Source: Pleurostoma richardsiae (lineage: Eukaryota; Ascomycota; Sordariomycetes; Calosphaeriales; Pleurostomataceae). From it: a DNA stretch of 64,000 nucleotides. This document shows, piece after piece, positions 22,783 to 34,020 of the stretch (positions are counted from its first letter, which is position 1; each line of letters opens with the position of its first letter). The stretch lies in the NCBI GenBank assembly GCA_030052745.1, contig JANBVO010000011.1, positions 682,001 to 746,000 of the forward strand, given 5' to 3'. The position numbers were made by a program, and so were the translations under genes. Below the pieces are notes generated by a model. The model was not told the origin of the DNA. It saw only the letters and a program-made list of their open reading frames with translations, and ran no database searches.

Positions 22783-24079
22783 GAGAGGGTTGGCGAGCTG
22801 CAAATTTAGGGGGATTTCGTTTGGAAAATTGGAGAAAACTGGAGATTTGAGATAGAAACTGATAGTGCTTCCTTGCAGTGGATTTTGCAGACTGGGTTCT
22901 CCCCCATGAAGATGGTGGAGGCCGGGGAATTAATAGTAGTGCGAGACAGCAGCGCGATGTCGTACCCAGACGCACGATATGGGAGTGACGCAAGATAACG
23001 GTGAAGCGAAAGATGGTGTACAGCTCCGATAGCTCTGTGAGCGACGGATGGCGAAATCACGCCTCGTCAGGAGCTGCGTGGCGTACCTCATCACTCTGGT
23101 TGGTGTGCCAGAGTGCATATTTGCATGCGAGCCTGCATGTTATCACTCCCAGGATTTAGTTAGAGATGGCAGCCGAATCCACTGGAATGTCATAACAAGA
23201 GTTCTTATCGATCAGGTCTAGGCCGCACGATCAGCACCAAGAACCCTCACCACCCCAGGACGGGCGCCCGCCGTGAGAATGCGCCGATCATGACGATCAT
23301 GACGGCTGGAAAACAACAAAGCGAACGGTGGCGCCGGCAGCTAGCTACCTAGGCGGCCTGGCGGGGCAGGACCCTTGACGCAGAAATGCTCGTCTGCGGA
23401 CCTATGCAGCCAAAACGCAGGGACACAGAAGTTGAGGGACAACGAAGGCATGAATACCTACGGCAGGCTCGGAAAAAGCTTCTCCTCTCTTCAACGTGAT
23501 TACACTTGGGCGACTGTACGAAAGGAGGTCAGCGTCTTCGTCATCTTGCACCCCCACGCCGCTTGAAGCTGGATGGATGCCTCGCGGCACACCTCCCGCC
23601 GCATCTATCCGCCCGTTAGCGAGCTCACACCAAAGTGCGACAGGTTACATCATAGAGCGCACCAAGAAAACGAGAAAGGGGGGTGGGAGATAACAAGCCA
23701 CATCCAACAAGGGTGTGATGGTTGGGATTAAAAGCTCCGGCGCCACTGTGCTGCGGAGTCCAGGATCTGGGCAAACGAAGTAACAACGATAATGCTAGGA
23801 CTGATCCTGATACTTTCAAATCCGCAAGAGATCTTACAAGAAGAGACGGCAGACGAAGGACTCGAGGTCAAAGCAGAGAAGAGAACCTACCTAGGTACCT
23901 CGGTGTGATTAAGTAAGCCCTCTCGGGTTTGGGGCTGGCTACCGAAGGTAGTGTTGATATTCACGTGACTTTCTGCGTGATGTCCATCACAGACGACAAC
24001 ATCGGCCCCTTTTCAGGCCAGAGTCCGCAAGCAGCGCATGGAATGCACTCTTCACTATTCGGTAACTAACCGCTCCGTG
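22783..24079. other. Divergent intergenic region, no gene seen
   Basis: 1.3 kb between the MATE gene and the second Zn2Cys6 regulator. Several ORFs of about 60-80 codons overlap on both strands but none shows family features; likely promoters and 5' UTRs. Confidence 0.5.
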
Positions 24080-25780
24080 ATGCCTTCAAATCACAGGCAT
24101 CCAGTCCATCCCTCCCGTCATAGGGTCAGGACGGCCTGCGAGCCTTGCAAAGCCCGGAAGAGGAAATGTGACGGCAACGAGCCATGTGGAACTTGCGTCC
24201 GTTACGAGTATGAATGCTCGTACGCGCCTCACCACGGCAAAAGCATCACTGGGAGTTCCAAATTGAAAAGTAAGCGAGAACCGATGAAGGTCATTAACTC
24301 CGATTGGAGGCTGCTACAGAGCCCGAGCGGAGCTGGCGACCTGGATCAGAGGCATATGGAGGCAAACTCCGGTGTCGCATTCCCTCATTTTCTGGGAAGG
24401 GACCTAAATCCTAGCAACGTCGTGAATATGCGAAGCTTTGGATGGAACCTGGGATTGAACGACGAGTCAATAGAGCCCCGCACAAACCCCACGACTCTTC
24501 TCACACAGAGCGATATGGAACGGCTGGCGAACGCATACTTTGAAAAGGTCCATCCCGTCTATGGATTTCTAAATGAGGCAGCTTTGCGGTCCCAGATCAC
24601 CGCAAGATGGAACAATACTTCTTGTTCCGAAAGGTACGATGGCGTTCTATGCGGTGTTGCCGCCTTAGGCTCGTTGTTCTCCGGCGTACTCGGGACTGAA
24701 TCAGAGCGCCAAATCTTCAAGTGCTCGGAGGAACTACTCGAGATAAGTCGCCGACGGAGAAAACCGATGCTGGACGACGCTGCTGCCCATCTCCTACATA
24801 CGATATATCTCCGAGCCACCAGCTCACCGCACGCAGCTTGGATGGCGAGTTGCACAACGATGCACTTATTGGAGGCCATGGGCGCCCACCAAGAGGGGAC
24901 ATCCATCTCCCTGCTCTATTCTGACATGGTCGATACTACCAGTATGGATCAGGAGAGCCGCAGGAGGTTGTTCTGGATCTCCACGGTTCTAAACGCGTGG
25001 ATTTCTTACGAATACGGGCGATCTCGAATAACCTTGCGAGGTGTCTCCTGCGAGGCTCCATCAGCTGAGGACGGCAACTTTACGGTGGATTTAGTGAATC
25101 TATATCGCGTGTCAGAGCTTCTAGACCCCAACAGCCCGGACGAGCCGCCTGATTTGGAAGAATGTCTCGCAAGGATCGAGCGGTTCGAACTATCTCATGA
25201 CGCTCTCATCCTCTCAAGAAGCAACTTGACTCTTACGATATATCGCCGAATGCGACTCGGCTCTTCCATGCTCTTGAAGGGTGTCTTAGATCGCATCATC
25301 CAACAGGGGCTGATGGGACTCGAGGCCGCCCTTCGTATGGCAGAGGCCAACTGCCCGTGGTGGCATGTCGCTAATCTTCCATTTCAGCTCGTCTGCGTCT
25401 TGCTGGCGATAGATACCAAGGAGTCCGTATCTCGGGTATTCCACGCGCTCCATGTCCTTAGAGTTGTTGCACAGCGATTCAATACCCACACTGTACGGGC
25501 AGCTCTAGAGACAGCAGAGTCTCTTGTTCGGCTGTCGCACAAGCAAAAGGAACACCAGGCCACCATATTAAGGGAGAGCCTTGGAGAACAGGACAAAAGT
25601 GAAATATTCAGGAATGATTCAGCTTTCCTCTCCCATGGAGATCCTGGTCAGGTCGCGGTGATCCGGGAGCCGGATGGGCAGAACGGCCTCACCTGGGATT
25701 GGGATGCCTTCTTCAACATGGATATTCCTGTGTTCGCCGATCTCGGATCAATCAACGAGACAAACAGTCAAACGCTCTGA
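24080..25780 (+). CDS. Zn2Cys6 transcription factor
   Basis: Intron-free, 566 residues from the Met at 24080; an upstream in-frame Met at 24038 would add 14. The zinc cluster uses Cys 20, 23, 30, 36, 39 and 46 (CX2CX6CX5CX2CX6C; core ACEPCKARKRKC) and is preceded by His/Arg-rich sequence. The middle part has a fungal-specific regulatory domain (ANAYFEKVHPVYGFLNE, then SRRRLFWISTVLNAW). The C-terminus is acidic and Trp-containing (GLTWDWDAFFNMDIPVF), a typical activation-domain look. It is nuclear by family. It lies 271 bp upstream of an MFS transporter on the same strand, with a periodic CGG array between them, which makes that transporter a likely target. Confidence 0.9.
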   Translation: MPSNHRHPVHPSRHRVRTACEPCKARKRKCDGNEPCGTCVRYEYECSYAPHHGKSITGSSKLKSKREPMKVINSDWRLLQSPSGAGDLDQRHMEANSGVAFPHFLGRDLNPSNVVNMRSFGWNLGLNDESIEPRTNPTTLLTQSDMERLANAYFEKVHPVYGFLNEAALRSQITARWNNTSCSERYDGVLCGVAALGSLFSGVLGTESERQIFKCSEELLEISRRRRKPMLDDAAAHLLHTIYLRATSSPHAAWMASCTTMHLLEAMGAHQEGTSISLLYSDMVDTTSMDQESRRRLFWISTVLNAWISYEYGRSRITLRGVSCEAPSAEDGNFTVDLVNLYRVSELLDPNSPDEPPDLEECLARIERFELSHDALILSRSNLTLTIYRRMRLGSSMLLKGVLDRIIQQGLMGLEAALRMAEANCPWWHVANLPFQLVCVLLAIDTKESVSRVFHALHVLRVVAQRFNTHTVRAALETAESLVRLSHKQKEHQATILRESLGEQDKSEIFRNDSAFLSHGDPGQVAVIREPDGQNGLTWDWDAFFNMDIPVFADLGSINETNSQTL

Positions 25781-25844
25781 GACCCGCTGGCATCGAGGCT
25801 TGCTACTTCATGATGTGTAGCCACAGTAAAGTGGAGCGGGTGCG

Positions 25845-25885
25845 CGGACGTTGCGGGTACTGCGGAACGGGGGCGGTTGCTGCGG
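25845..25885. promoter_or_regulatory. Array of CGG triplets with 9-bp period
   Basis: CGG occurs at 25845, 25854, 25863, 25868, 25874 and 25883. The first three, and the last two, are spaced by exactly six bases. It lies about 170-205 bp upstream of the MFS ATG. Direct CGG repeats are recognised by several Zn2Cys6 proteins. Confidence 0.45.
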
Positions 25886-26051
25886 ATAGCCAAGTTCGCC
25901 GCAGCTCAACAGCCCTATTGGGAAGTACTAATAGCTAGCAGTTGCAAGTTGAACGTATGCTCTCATTCTGACGTTCAACTTCTAGCATCTGTTCTTTTGC
26001 ACTCCTAGCATTGCTCATGTGACCTTCCATCAGGCCTTCAAATAGACAGTG

Positions 26052-27770
26052 ATGCAGTCGTTCCTACAATATCGGCGTCTCAGAGGAGACCTCGAGCGGA
26101 AGATCAAGCTTTATGGTGTCCAACAAGTTGCGGGCATTCCAACTTCACGACCAAGAGGGGATGTCCTCGAAGATCCCGAAGACGCATACCTGGAAGACCA
26201 GTTGTCGAATCAGCCCGCACCGCCTGACCAATCCCAACCTTTCGACAACTCGGTGCTCTATCCAACGATCACCCTCCATAACGGCCAGAGAGTTCATGTT
26301 CCGGGTGTAGAAGTCAAGCGCGTACGGTCCATCCGTGAGGAGATACAGTCCAATACAATCTTTCTTGTTGGATTCGACGGAGACACCGACCAGCTGAACC
26401 CGAAGAACTGGAGTATTTCACGAAAATGGATGGCACTGGGCATTGTCGGTACGACAGGGCTTCTCGTCGGATGGGCATCTGCGATAGACTCGGCTGTGAT
26501 ACCCCAGGGGCGGGAGGCTTTCGGTGTCAGTGAGCTTGTTGAAGCGCTCGCCACCACTCTGTATCTGATCGCGTTCGGTTTTGGGTCCCTCATCGCTGCG
26601 CCCTTCTCAGAGACCATCGGGCGTAACCCCGTGTATGTGGCGACTCTGGCTCTGCTCATGGTCTTCATCATGGCCTCGGGGTTGGCCCCTAACATCGGGG
26701 CCCAGCTCGCCTTCCGCTTCATCGCCGGCCTCTTTGGCTGCACGCCACTCACGACCTTTGGCGGCAGCATGTCTGACATGTTCGACCTCCTCGGCCGCAC
26801 CTACGCCTTTCCCATCTGCAGCTCCCTGTCCTTCATCGGCCCATTCCTTGCTCCCATGGTGGGCGCCTTCATCGGAGAGAGCTCGGCGGTTAGCTGGCGC
26901 TGGTCGGAATGGTCAACCTTGATAATGGCCGGCTTTATCACGGGGTCCATCTCTCTCTTCGTGCCCGAGACGTATGCTCCAGTACTTCTCAAGTGGAAGG
27001 CCGAGCATCTGCGTTCCATTACGGGGGACGAGCGCTTTGTGGCTGAAATCGAGCTGCGCCAGGTTTCCCTCACAACCCGCCTCCTGCACAGCTGCTTGCG
27101 CCCCTTCAAACTCTTCTTCGGCGAGCTTACGGTGGCGCTCTTCACTCTCTACCTTGTTGTTCTCTACGTTGTGCTCTTCGGCTTCCTGACAGCGTACAAT
27201 GTCATCTTCGGCGATACGTACGGATTTTCCCAAGGCGAGGTCGGGCTCGCCTTCATCGGCATGAATGTTGGCTTCATCGTTGCCTTCGCACTGGTGCCGC
27301 ATATCTACCTCAGATACAAACGGGATCTCGAAGCGGCGATGGAGAAGGGAGAATCCGGCCTGCAGCCGGAGCAACGACTCTGGTACGCCATGTACGGCGC
27401 GCCCTGGCTCCCCATCTCCCTGTTCTGGATGGGCTGGACCAGCTACCCCTCCATCTCCTACTGGTCGAGCCTCATCGCCTCGGTGGCCTTCGGCTTCTCT
27501 GTGCAGGGCATATTCATCTCGACCTACGGTTACCTCATTGATACATACGAAGTGTACGCCGCCAGTGCGCTCGTGAGCGCCACCTTCTTCCGGTACTTGG
27601 CGGCCGGCGTCATGGTGGTGGTGTCAATCCCCATGTACGACAACCTGGGTGTACACTGGTCCCTAACCCTGCTAGGGTGCCTCTCGCTGCTGATGACGCC
27701 GGTGCCGTACATCTTCTACCGGTACGGTCATCAGATCAGAAAGCGCAGCAAGACGGCAGAGCCTGTGTAG
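26052..27770 (+). CDS. MFS transporter (DHA1-type drug:H+ antiporter)
   Basis: Intron-free, 572 residues from the ATG at 26052. A 115-residue hydrophilic N-terminus ends in DQLNPKNWSISRKW, the usual entry into the first helix of DHA1 family transporters. The helices carry family features: SETIGRNPVYVATL after helix 2 (MFS loop), then RFIAGLFGCTPLTTFGGSMSD. Helices 7-12 follow a central loop (FLTAYNVIFGDTYGFSQGEVGL). It probably exports a drug, metabolite or polyamine at the plasma membrane; the direction and substrate are inferred from family only. The neighbouring regulator gene and the CGG array upstream suggest specific control. Twelve helices are expected but were not counted exactly. Confidence 0.9.
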   Translation: MQSFLQYRRLRGDLERKIKLYGVQQVAGIPTSRPRGDVLEDPEDAYLEDQLSNQPAPPDQSQPFDNSVLYPTITLHNGQRVHVPGVEVKRVRSIREEIQSNTIFLVGFDGDTDQLNPKNWSISRKWMALGIVGTTGLLVGWASAIDSAVIPQGREAFGVSELVEALATTLYLIAFGFGSLIAAPFSETIGRNPVYVATLALLMVFIMASGLAPNIGAQLAFRFIAGLFGCTPLTTFGGSMSDMFDLLGRTYAFPICSSLSFIGPFLAPMVGAFIGESSAVSWRWSEWSTLIMAGFITGSISLFVPETYAPVLLKWKAEHLRSITGDERFVAEIELRQVSLTTRLLHSCLRPFKLFFGELTVALFTLYLVVLYVVLFGFLTAYNVIFGDTYGFSQGEVGLAFIGMNVGFIVAFALVPHIYLRYKRDLEAAMEKGESGLQPEQRLWYAMYGAPWLPISLFWMGWTSYPSISYWSSLIASVAFGFSVQGIFISTYGYLIDTYEVYAASALVSATFFRYLAAGVMVVVSIPMYDNLGVHWSLTLLGCLSLLMTPVPYIFYRYGHQIRKRSKTAEPV

Positions 27771-28205
27771 GTGTGGTGGAACAAAATTATTGCTCAAGTT
27801 TACGGAGGCAAGCAGCATCTAGACCAACTTTCTCTGCGCTGCTAGTCTGAAATTCCCTGTTGGCGCAGTGGCGTGATGACAATGTTGACAATCACTGCTA
27901 GGCTGCCCTTTACAATTATGGGTAATATTGTTCTGTATATTATACTCATACATACCACCGTGCACAATACTCTGACAATGTACTAGCGGGAGTTTAGAAC
28001 ATCTTGTACTCCCCTCTGCTATGAAAATTCTATTGCACAATCCTAATGCCAGATCCAGCCGTCTAAGTCCGGTATTCAGATGAGGGGTGCTTCAATATAT
28101 CCAATGCCACTATACCTGAGGTAATAGTACATGGCCTACACGTCTAAGCCTACCACTGGACGTACAGAGACATAGCATATATCTATTTGTCCCGTATGCC
28201 ATAAC
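27771..28205. other. Convergent 3' intergenic region
   Basis: 435 bp, AT-richer than its surroundings, between the MFS and BTB gene ends. No supported gene. Confidence 0.5.
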
Positions 28206-29447
28206 CTAGATATCGTAACGTCCAGTCTTTGCTGCCTGAGCCCGGATGTGCTCCTGATGAGCCGAACTTCCTAGCAACGCACTGATCTTAGTCCGACATA
28301 TCTCATCTATTGTTTCGATGAGGTGCGGGCCTGGGTTGCAGCTCATATGGAACTCTCTGTCGGCGTGCAAGTCGACCGTGGTGTGTGGTCGGAGAGTTTG
28401 TACGGCAGACAGAGCACGCCTGAGCCTGCTCTGCAGTTGACTGACGCTCTCGAAAATATCTGAGCTGCTGGGGATGGGGAACAGATCCTCCTTTACCAAA
28501 GCCTTTATCAAAGAGCCTAGAACCATCGTGGTGCAATCTGACTCGATTTGAGCAGCCAACTCGTCCTTAGCTTGCACATCCCTCGGCAGAGTCAGACACT
28601 GATATGTGCCTTCAAGTAGAGCCTGTAAAGTCTTATCGACGGGATCCAGTACAGCTTCGATAATGTCGATCCGTGTTTCCGCAATGGCTTCTAAATCCAC
28701 ATGTTAGATGCTAGTGGACTTAACAGTCTCACGGTACGTTCTTAGCGTACCTAGGATATCCACGGAGGAAAAGTGCACTTCGTTCAGCATGTCGTCGAAA
28801 CGAACCCCAGCTTCATCGACGAGGTTGTCATCACCGTCTACCTCAGCGAGCTTCAGGAGCGCCCGAGCAGCCGAGTTGAAGATGGACGAGTCGCCCAGCT
28901 CCCATGCTATCCACAGCGAGCGTAGATAAGATAGAGCGTCCTCAGCCTCAAAGCTAGACATCTGTTTGTGGTCGAGTTTGTCGCACCATTTCGCCGCCCA
29001 AGGCCTTAAGACGTGGGCCATGTCATATTTGTGTGTTGCAATTGTAAGCCTGAACAGCTCTTCGAGCTTGGGCGACGCCGGAGGTCTGGAAAAGTCGCCA
29101 TGGATGATCGCCAGGAGGAGCCCCAGCGCCCACGGGTCGTCATCGGGCAGCTCGACGGTTACCGAGGTGGTAGAATCTGGGTCTGGCATCGCTACGCGCT
29201 TGTGCAGTATGGATGCCCAGACCGCTGAAGACCGTAACACGGTCCGTGAATCGACGACGAACACCTTCTTATCTGGACCGATCTTCAGTTGCAGGTCGCC
29301 ATGTTCGTCTAAGCGAGTCACGTCCGCCCTAGAGGGCGGTAGGCTTGCCGCCCGCTCGAGACTCAGCGAGGCGAGACTTAGCTCGGTATCGTCTAGAGAC
29401 ATCATCCGCTGACGCTTGTCGCTCTCACTGTCTATACTCGGCTCCAT
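28206..29447 (-). CDS. BTB/POZ domain protein
   Basis: Two exons: 29447-28751 and 28690-28206, giving 393 residues; the 60-nt intron is GT-AG and keeps frame, joining VDIL to EAIAETRID. After a 45-residue Ser/Arg-rich N-terminus, residues about 48-150 show the fungal BTB pattern: GDLQLKIGPDKKVFVVDSR, then LRSSAVWASIL, PDDDPWALGLLLAIIHGDF and LFRLTIATHKYDM. The C-terminal 180 residues are helical with no known motif. BTB domains mediate protein-protein contacts, often as nuclear or ubiquitin-ligase adaptors. In fungi this single-domain class is very expanded and its partners are unknown. It is divergent from the flavin monooxygenase. Confidence 0.85.
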
Positions 29448-29980
29448 GGGCTCGCTGTTGGCGTGGCCGCTAGTTGCAGCTTGATACGTGCGCGAGGTTC
29501 ATGCAATTACCGAGCACAATGGGATGAGGCAGAAAACGGGAACGAAAGCGTATTTGTACGTAGTGCACGCCTGGTCAATGCACATTCTCCATCTCTGATG
29601 GGATTGGTCCATTTAAGCACGCAAGATTTGAACTCGACTTGGAAACACGCAGCTTAACTCGAGCAACCGGAACTGGGCCCATGGTATGGAGCACCTTATA
29701 TGCTTGGAAGCGGCTAGGGAAGGCTGATGCGTACGGCAATTAAGGGCTGCACCTGAACTGCTACTTACTTGTACGTGGTTAGATCTTGAGATACTTGCGA
29801 TGGCCCAGTACGTTTTGCCAAGCCGAGGCGTGTTTTGGCAATCATACCCCTGTCTCGGTTCCCACTTCCCCGCCATGAAAAACATTTGGTCTTCCCCCTC
29901 ATCTGGTCCCTTCACAGCTTGAGCATCACTGTCAGGCTCAGAAGGCGGTTCATAAGACGGTATCGCGCAACTCCCTCGTC
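29448..29980. other. Divergent promoter region of BTB gene and monooxygenase
   Basis: 533 bp between two start codons. No supported ORF or clear motif. Confidence 0.5.
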
Positions 29981-32006
29981 ATGGAAGACCACTTCTCCCT
30001 CGTTGTCATCGGCGCCGGTGCGTTACTCCCACCACGCCCCATCCGGGAAGCGGAGGCCGCCTCGCGATCGGCCCGCCTCGGGGCGCTAACCTCACATCGG
30101 ACACCACAGGATGGGCCGGCCTCGCCGCCGCAAAGACGTTCCACCAACTCCATCCGGAGCGGACGCTGGCCGTTCTCGAGTCCAATGCCACTATCGGCGG
30201 CGTATGGGCCGAGGACAGGCTGTATCCCGGGCTCAAGACCAACAACATGCTCGGCATGTACGAGTTCCCAGACTTCCCCATGGACTCGGAGACCTTCGGC
30301 GTCAAACCCGGGGAGCATATCCCTGGCCATGTCGTCCACCGCTACCTGAATGCGTATGCGGAGAAGTTTGGCATCAAGGATAGCGTCCTCTGCGGTTATG
30401 ACGTGTTGTCTGCAGAACATCAGGGTAAGGGAGGCTGGGTTCTGACGGTGCAGTCCGATGGCGAGCAGAAGAAGATGTTTGCAGACCGACTGGTTGTCGC
30501 TACTGGTCTGACTTCCGAACCATTCCTACCAGACTTTGATGGGCAGGATGAATTCAACGTTCCTATCTTTCATGTGAAAGACTTCCTGAGGCGTGCAGAC
30601 ACTCTGGACTCTGCGAAGCAGGTCACAGTGTTTGGTGGTACCAAATCAGCCTGGGATACCGTCTACGCTTATGCCACTCGAGGTATTCAGGTCGACTGGG
30701 TTATCAGGTGTAAGCTCAAACTTCATCGAGATTATGTGTTGCTCCCGAAGAAGCTAACCAGCGCTTAATTACATAGCGAGTGGACATGGACCGGCATGGA
30801 TGGCGCCTCCGTATGTCACGCCGCTAAAGAAGTGGCTGGAGAAGCTCGTCCGTACGTATGCCTCGATCCTACAGCTTCTTTTAGAAACATCCATTGACAG
30901 GTAACACAGACACGAGAATGCTCACCTGGTTCAGCCCTTGCATCTGGGGGGATGCTGATGGATACACCAGGACGAGGTCATTCTACCACGGAACTGCCAT
31001 CGGCCGAGCAATCACCAATACATTCTGGTCAGTCCTTGGGAACGATGTCATTACCCTTAATGGGTATGAATCTCACCCGGAGAAAGCGAAGCTCAAGCCC
31101 TGGAGTCAGGCCATGTTCGTGGCATCCTCGTTCTCCATCCTGAACTACCCTTCCGACTTCTTCGAGCTTGTCACCAGCGGCAAGGTGAAGGTCCACATTG
31201 CCGACATCACAGGCCTCTCCCAGAAAGCGGTACATTTGTCAGACGGAACCACCCTCGAAACCGACGCGCTGTGTTGCGCGACAGGGTGGAAGCATGTACC
31301 ACCCTTCAAGTTCCTCCCAGAAGGTATCGACAAGGAACTAGGGATCCCTCACGCTCCGGCATCATCAAAAGGCGAGCCAACCTTCACAGATGAGCTCGTC
31401 GATAGAGCGGACAAGGAGATATTGTCCCAGTTTCCACGTCTAAAGGACCAGCCCATCCAGAACAAGAATCTCACGCCGCTCCTGGAGAACAAGGGAATCT
31501 CGACGACAGATGCCATCAACCCCTCAACACCCTTAACACCTTATACTCTGTTTCGGTTCATAGTGCCGCCCTCGTCTCGATTCCTCCAGACACGGGATAT
31601 CGCCTTCTCGGGGATCCTAATGAACTTCAGTGTCCCTCTCGTCATGCACGCGCAATCGCTCTGGATTACAGCCTTCTTCGACGGCGAGCTACCCGCCTCC
31701 GTCATTCCACCTCTGGCATCGACCTCGGATTCGGAGGAGCAGGCTGTGGCCCTGGAGCGCCTGCGCTATGAGACTGTTCTGTACTCGCGCTTTGGAAAGT
31801 GGCGGTATCCCGCTGGGCATGGTACGCAGTTCCCCGACTTCGTCTTCGATGCGCTGCCGTACCTGGATCTGCTGCTAGGAGACCTGGGTTTGAACATCTA
31901 CAGGAAGGGAGGGTGGCTAGCTGAAGCAGTAGAACCGTACGGTCCAGAGGACTATAAGGATCTGGTGGCGGAGTGGGCGGAGAAAAAGTCTGGAGCTCCC
32001 CAATAA
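29981..32006 (+). CDS. Flavin-containing (class B) monooxygenase
   Basis: Four exons: 29981-30017, 30110-30709, 30777-30851, 30901-32006, giving 605 residues; the three GT-AG introns (92, 67, 49 nt) keep frame. The first intron splits the FAD-binding GxGxxG (VVIGAGWAGLAAAKTF). A second dinucleotide site, VFGGTKSAWD, binds NADPH. The motif between them (FHVKDFLRR) corresponds to the FMO fingerprint position but is not canonical. CCATGWKHVPPF is the usual ATGW-type segment. It should insert an oxygen atom into a small organic substrate, as an N- or S-oxygenase or a Baeyer-Villiger type enzyme. An alpha/beta hydrolase lies convergent 168 bp downstream and could cleave an ester product. The substrate cannot be inferred. 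Confidence 0.9.
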
Positions 32007-32174
32007 CTGCGACTGACACACTAGGAGGAGACATGGCTTATAGGGCTTCCGTGGTCGGTGTTGGACGGAATATTCTCTTCTACCATGATACTGGTCATCT
32101 GACTGACGGTTTGCCTTCCTCGATCATCTGCCCTAGTAAATGAATATCCAAGGATATCGCATGTTGCGCCAGGG

Positions 32175-33068
32175 CTATTCATCCAGGAACATATCTACCT
32201 CCTTGTGGAACAACTCCGGCTTCTCGATCCACGGCATGTGCCCTGCGCCGTCCACGAGAACCAGCTTCGCCCCCTTTATCGCCCCAGCGACCGCCTTGGC
32301 AGCTACCAAGCTGCACATTGCGTCTTCCCGGCCCCAGATCACTAGCGTCCGCGCCGTAACCTTCCCGCCCTCCGCAACGTGCAGCAGCCTGTTCTCCGGC
32401 TGACGGTCCTGCGAGCCCTGCCGCAGGAACGGCCACACGCTCGGCCGTGAGCCCTCTTCCGACATGCCCGCGCGGAACACCTCCACGTTCCTCTGATCTG
32501 AGAAGTACCACGGCAAGATCTTGTCCATCCCCTCCGCGAACGCCTCGTCCGTCTGCGGCGGCGCGACGAACATCCCCTGCAGCATGTGCAGGGCGGCGCC
32601 GTACACGGGGTCGTCCTTTCGCTTCGCAGCCCATGTCGCGAAGCTGTCGTTCGCCGGCGCGTCCTGGATCTCCGCGTCGATAAGAACAAGCTTCTTCACG
32701 CGTTGTGGATGTTGCTCCGCGTATCGCAGGGCGATGCACGCGCCGTTGGAGTGGCCGAGGAGCGCGGGGAATGACTCAAGGCCGAGTTGCGCCCGCAAGT
32801 GCTCGAGATCCTCGGCCATGGTGCCACTCGTCATGGTGGCCTCGTCGATGGGCTGAGACGACCCGCCGTTGCCGCGGGGCTCGAAGTAGACAACGGTATG
32901 GGCACGCTCGAGGCGCGGACCCATCCCGTTCCAGAGGTAGGAGCCTGGCATGCCCCAGCCGACAGACTGAGCAACGAGGATAGGGCCAGAGCCGCGGACG
33001 CGATAGTGGAAGGTCACGGAGTCGGCATTAAAGAAGTGGTCGCCGTCGGAGAGGGGAGAGTCCGCCAT
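32175..33068 (-). CDS. Alpha/beta hydrolase (proline iminopeptidase / lactonase-like fold)
   Basis: Single exon, 297 residues, complete. The triad is clear: Ser in LLGHSNGACIALR, Asp in VIWGREDAMC and His in GAGHMPWIEKPELF. The N-terminal VTFHYRVRGSGPILVAQS and FEPRGNGGSSQP are typical of the peptidase S33 / epoxide-hydrolase-like group. No signal peptide or membrane segment, so a soluble intracellular enzyme. It is convergent with the flavin monooxygenase; a shared pathway (oxygenation followed by ester or lactone hydrolysis) is possible but unproven. Confidence 0.9.
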   Translation of the reverse strand: MADSPLSDGDHFFNADSVTFHYRVRGSGPILVAQSVGWGMPGSYLWNGMGPRLERAHTVVYFEPRGNGGSSQPIDEATMTSGTMAEDLEHLRAQLGLESFPALLGHSNGACIALRYAEQHPQRVKKLVLIDAEIQDAPANDSFATWAAKRKDDPVYGAALHMLQGMFVAPPQTDEAFAEGMDKILPWYFSDQRNVEVFRAGMSEEGSRPSVWPFLRQGSQDRQPENRLLHVAEGGKVTARTLVIWGREDAMCSLVAAKAVAGAIKGAKLVLVDGAGHMPWIEKPELFHKEVDMFLDE

Positions 33069-34020
33069 TGTGTTCTAGTTATTAGATTGGGTAGCTGTGA
33101 TGTTGGCAGATCTGGAATTGAAGTTTTGAGGATGGTCGGGCCTCCAGAAGATCATCAAAGCTGTCTTACAAGACTGTTGCTCCCGAGCCTGAAAGTCAGC
33201 TCAGCTATTATCCGCCTCTCGCAGTCTCAAGAAGTCGCCAATCAGCCAAAATGGTACGAACGAAGAGCGAGTCAGCTCAAAGCTTCAGGGGTAGCGAGAC
33301 ATAAGGCAATGTATCGTGCTACAGACGAACATGGGGGCTGATTCGTCATGCTGAGAATGGCCACTTAGTGTCAGCTTACGATTGGCACCTAAACAAGGGT
33401 TTGGGATGCTTTCGCGCGAAGCAAAACACCCCATTGGACGAAATTACGACTGGGGAGGATCTTGATGCGCAAATAGTTGCTCTAGGACGCGAGAGAACTA
33501 CGGGATTCGAAATCTTACTCTCTTACATATTCATTAGGATCTTAGGATCTGTCGTGTGCAAGCAGTAGTTAGACTTGATAGCTCACTGAACGCATCACAG
33601 CACATGTTGCGCGTTGCTTGACTATTCCAATGATCGTATAGGGCCTTGAGCTTCGCTTATGCCTTCCTATTTTCTCTGACTAGGCTCCCGTGGAGGCTAA
33701 TTCCAGGCTTCCAGGAAAGAAGCCGGAGTACAGGCTGTTTTGGGGCCTTTTCTGGTCAGTTGTTCAGGAAGCTGTTTGAGCAAAACAAAGGAGAAATAAG
33801 GGTTCGCGGGAAACCCTTTATGGGCTTCCTTCTCTTCAACGATTTCGTGATGGGATTCATGCTACGTCAATTTTATGCAGAGGAAGTGAACGGTCACCTG
33901 CTGACAGCGAAAAGGATTTACGGTATGTCATACAGCAGTGGGTGATGTTTCTTGATCCAAGACATGGATTGCCACTATTTGACTACAGAACGAGGAAGTA
34001 GAGTCTCCGCAAACCGGGGA
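33069..34020. other. Intergenic, no convincing gene
   Basis: About 950 bp between the hydrolase start and the epimerase-like gene stop. ORFs at 33368-33568 and 33646-33945 (+) have no recognisable features. Confidence 0.5.
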
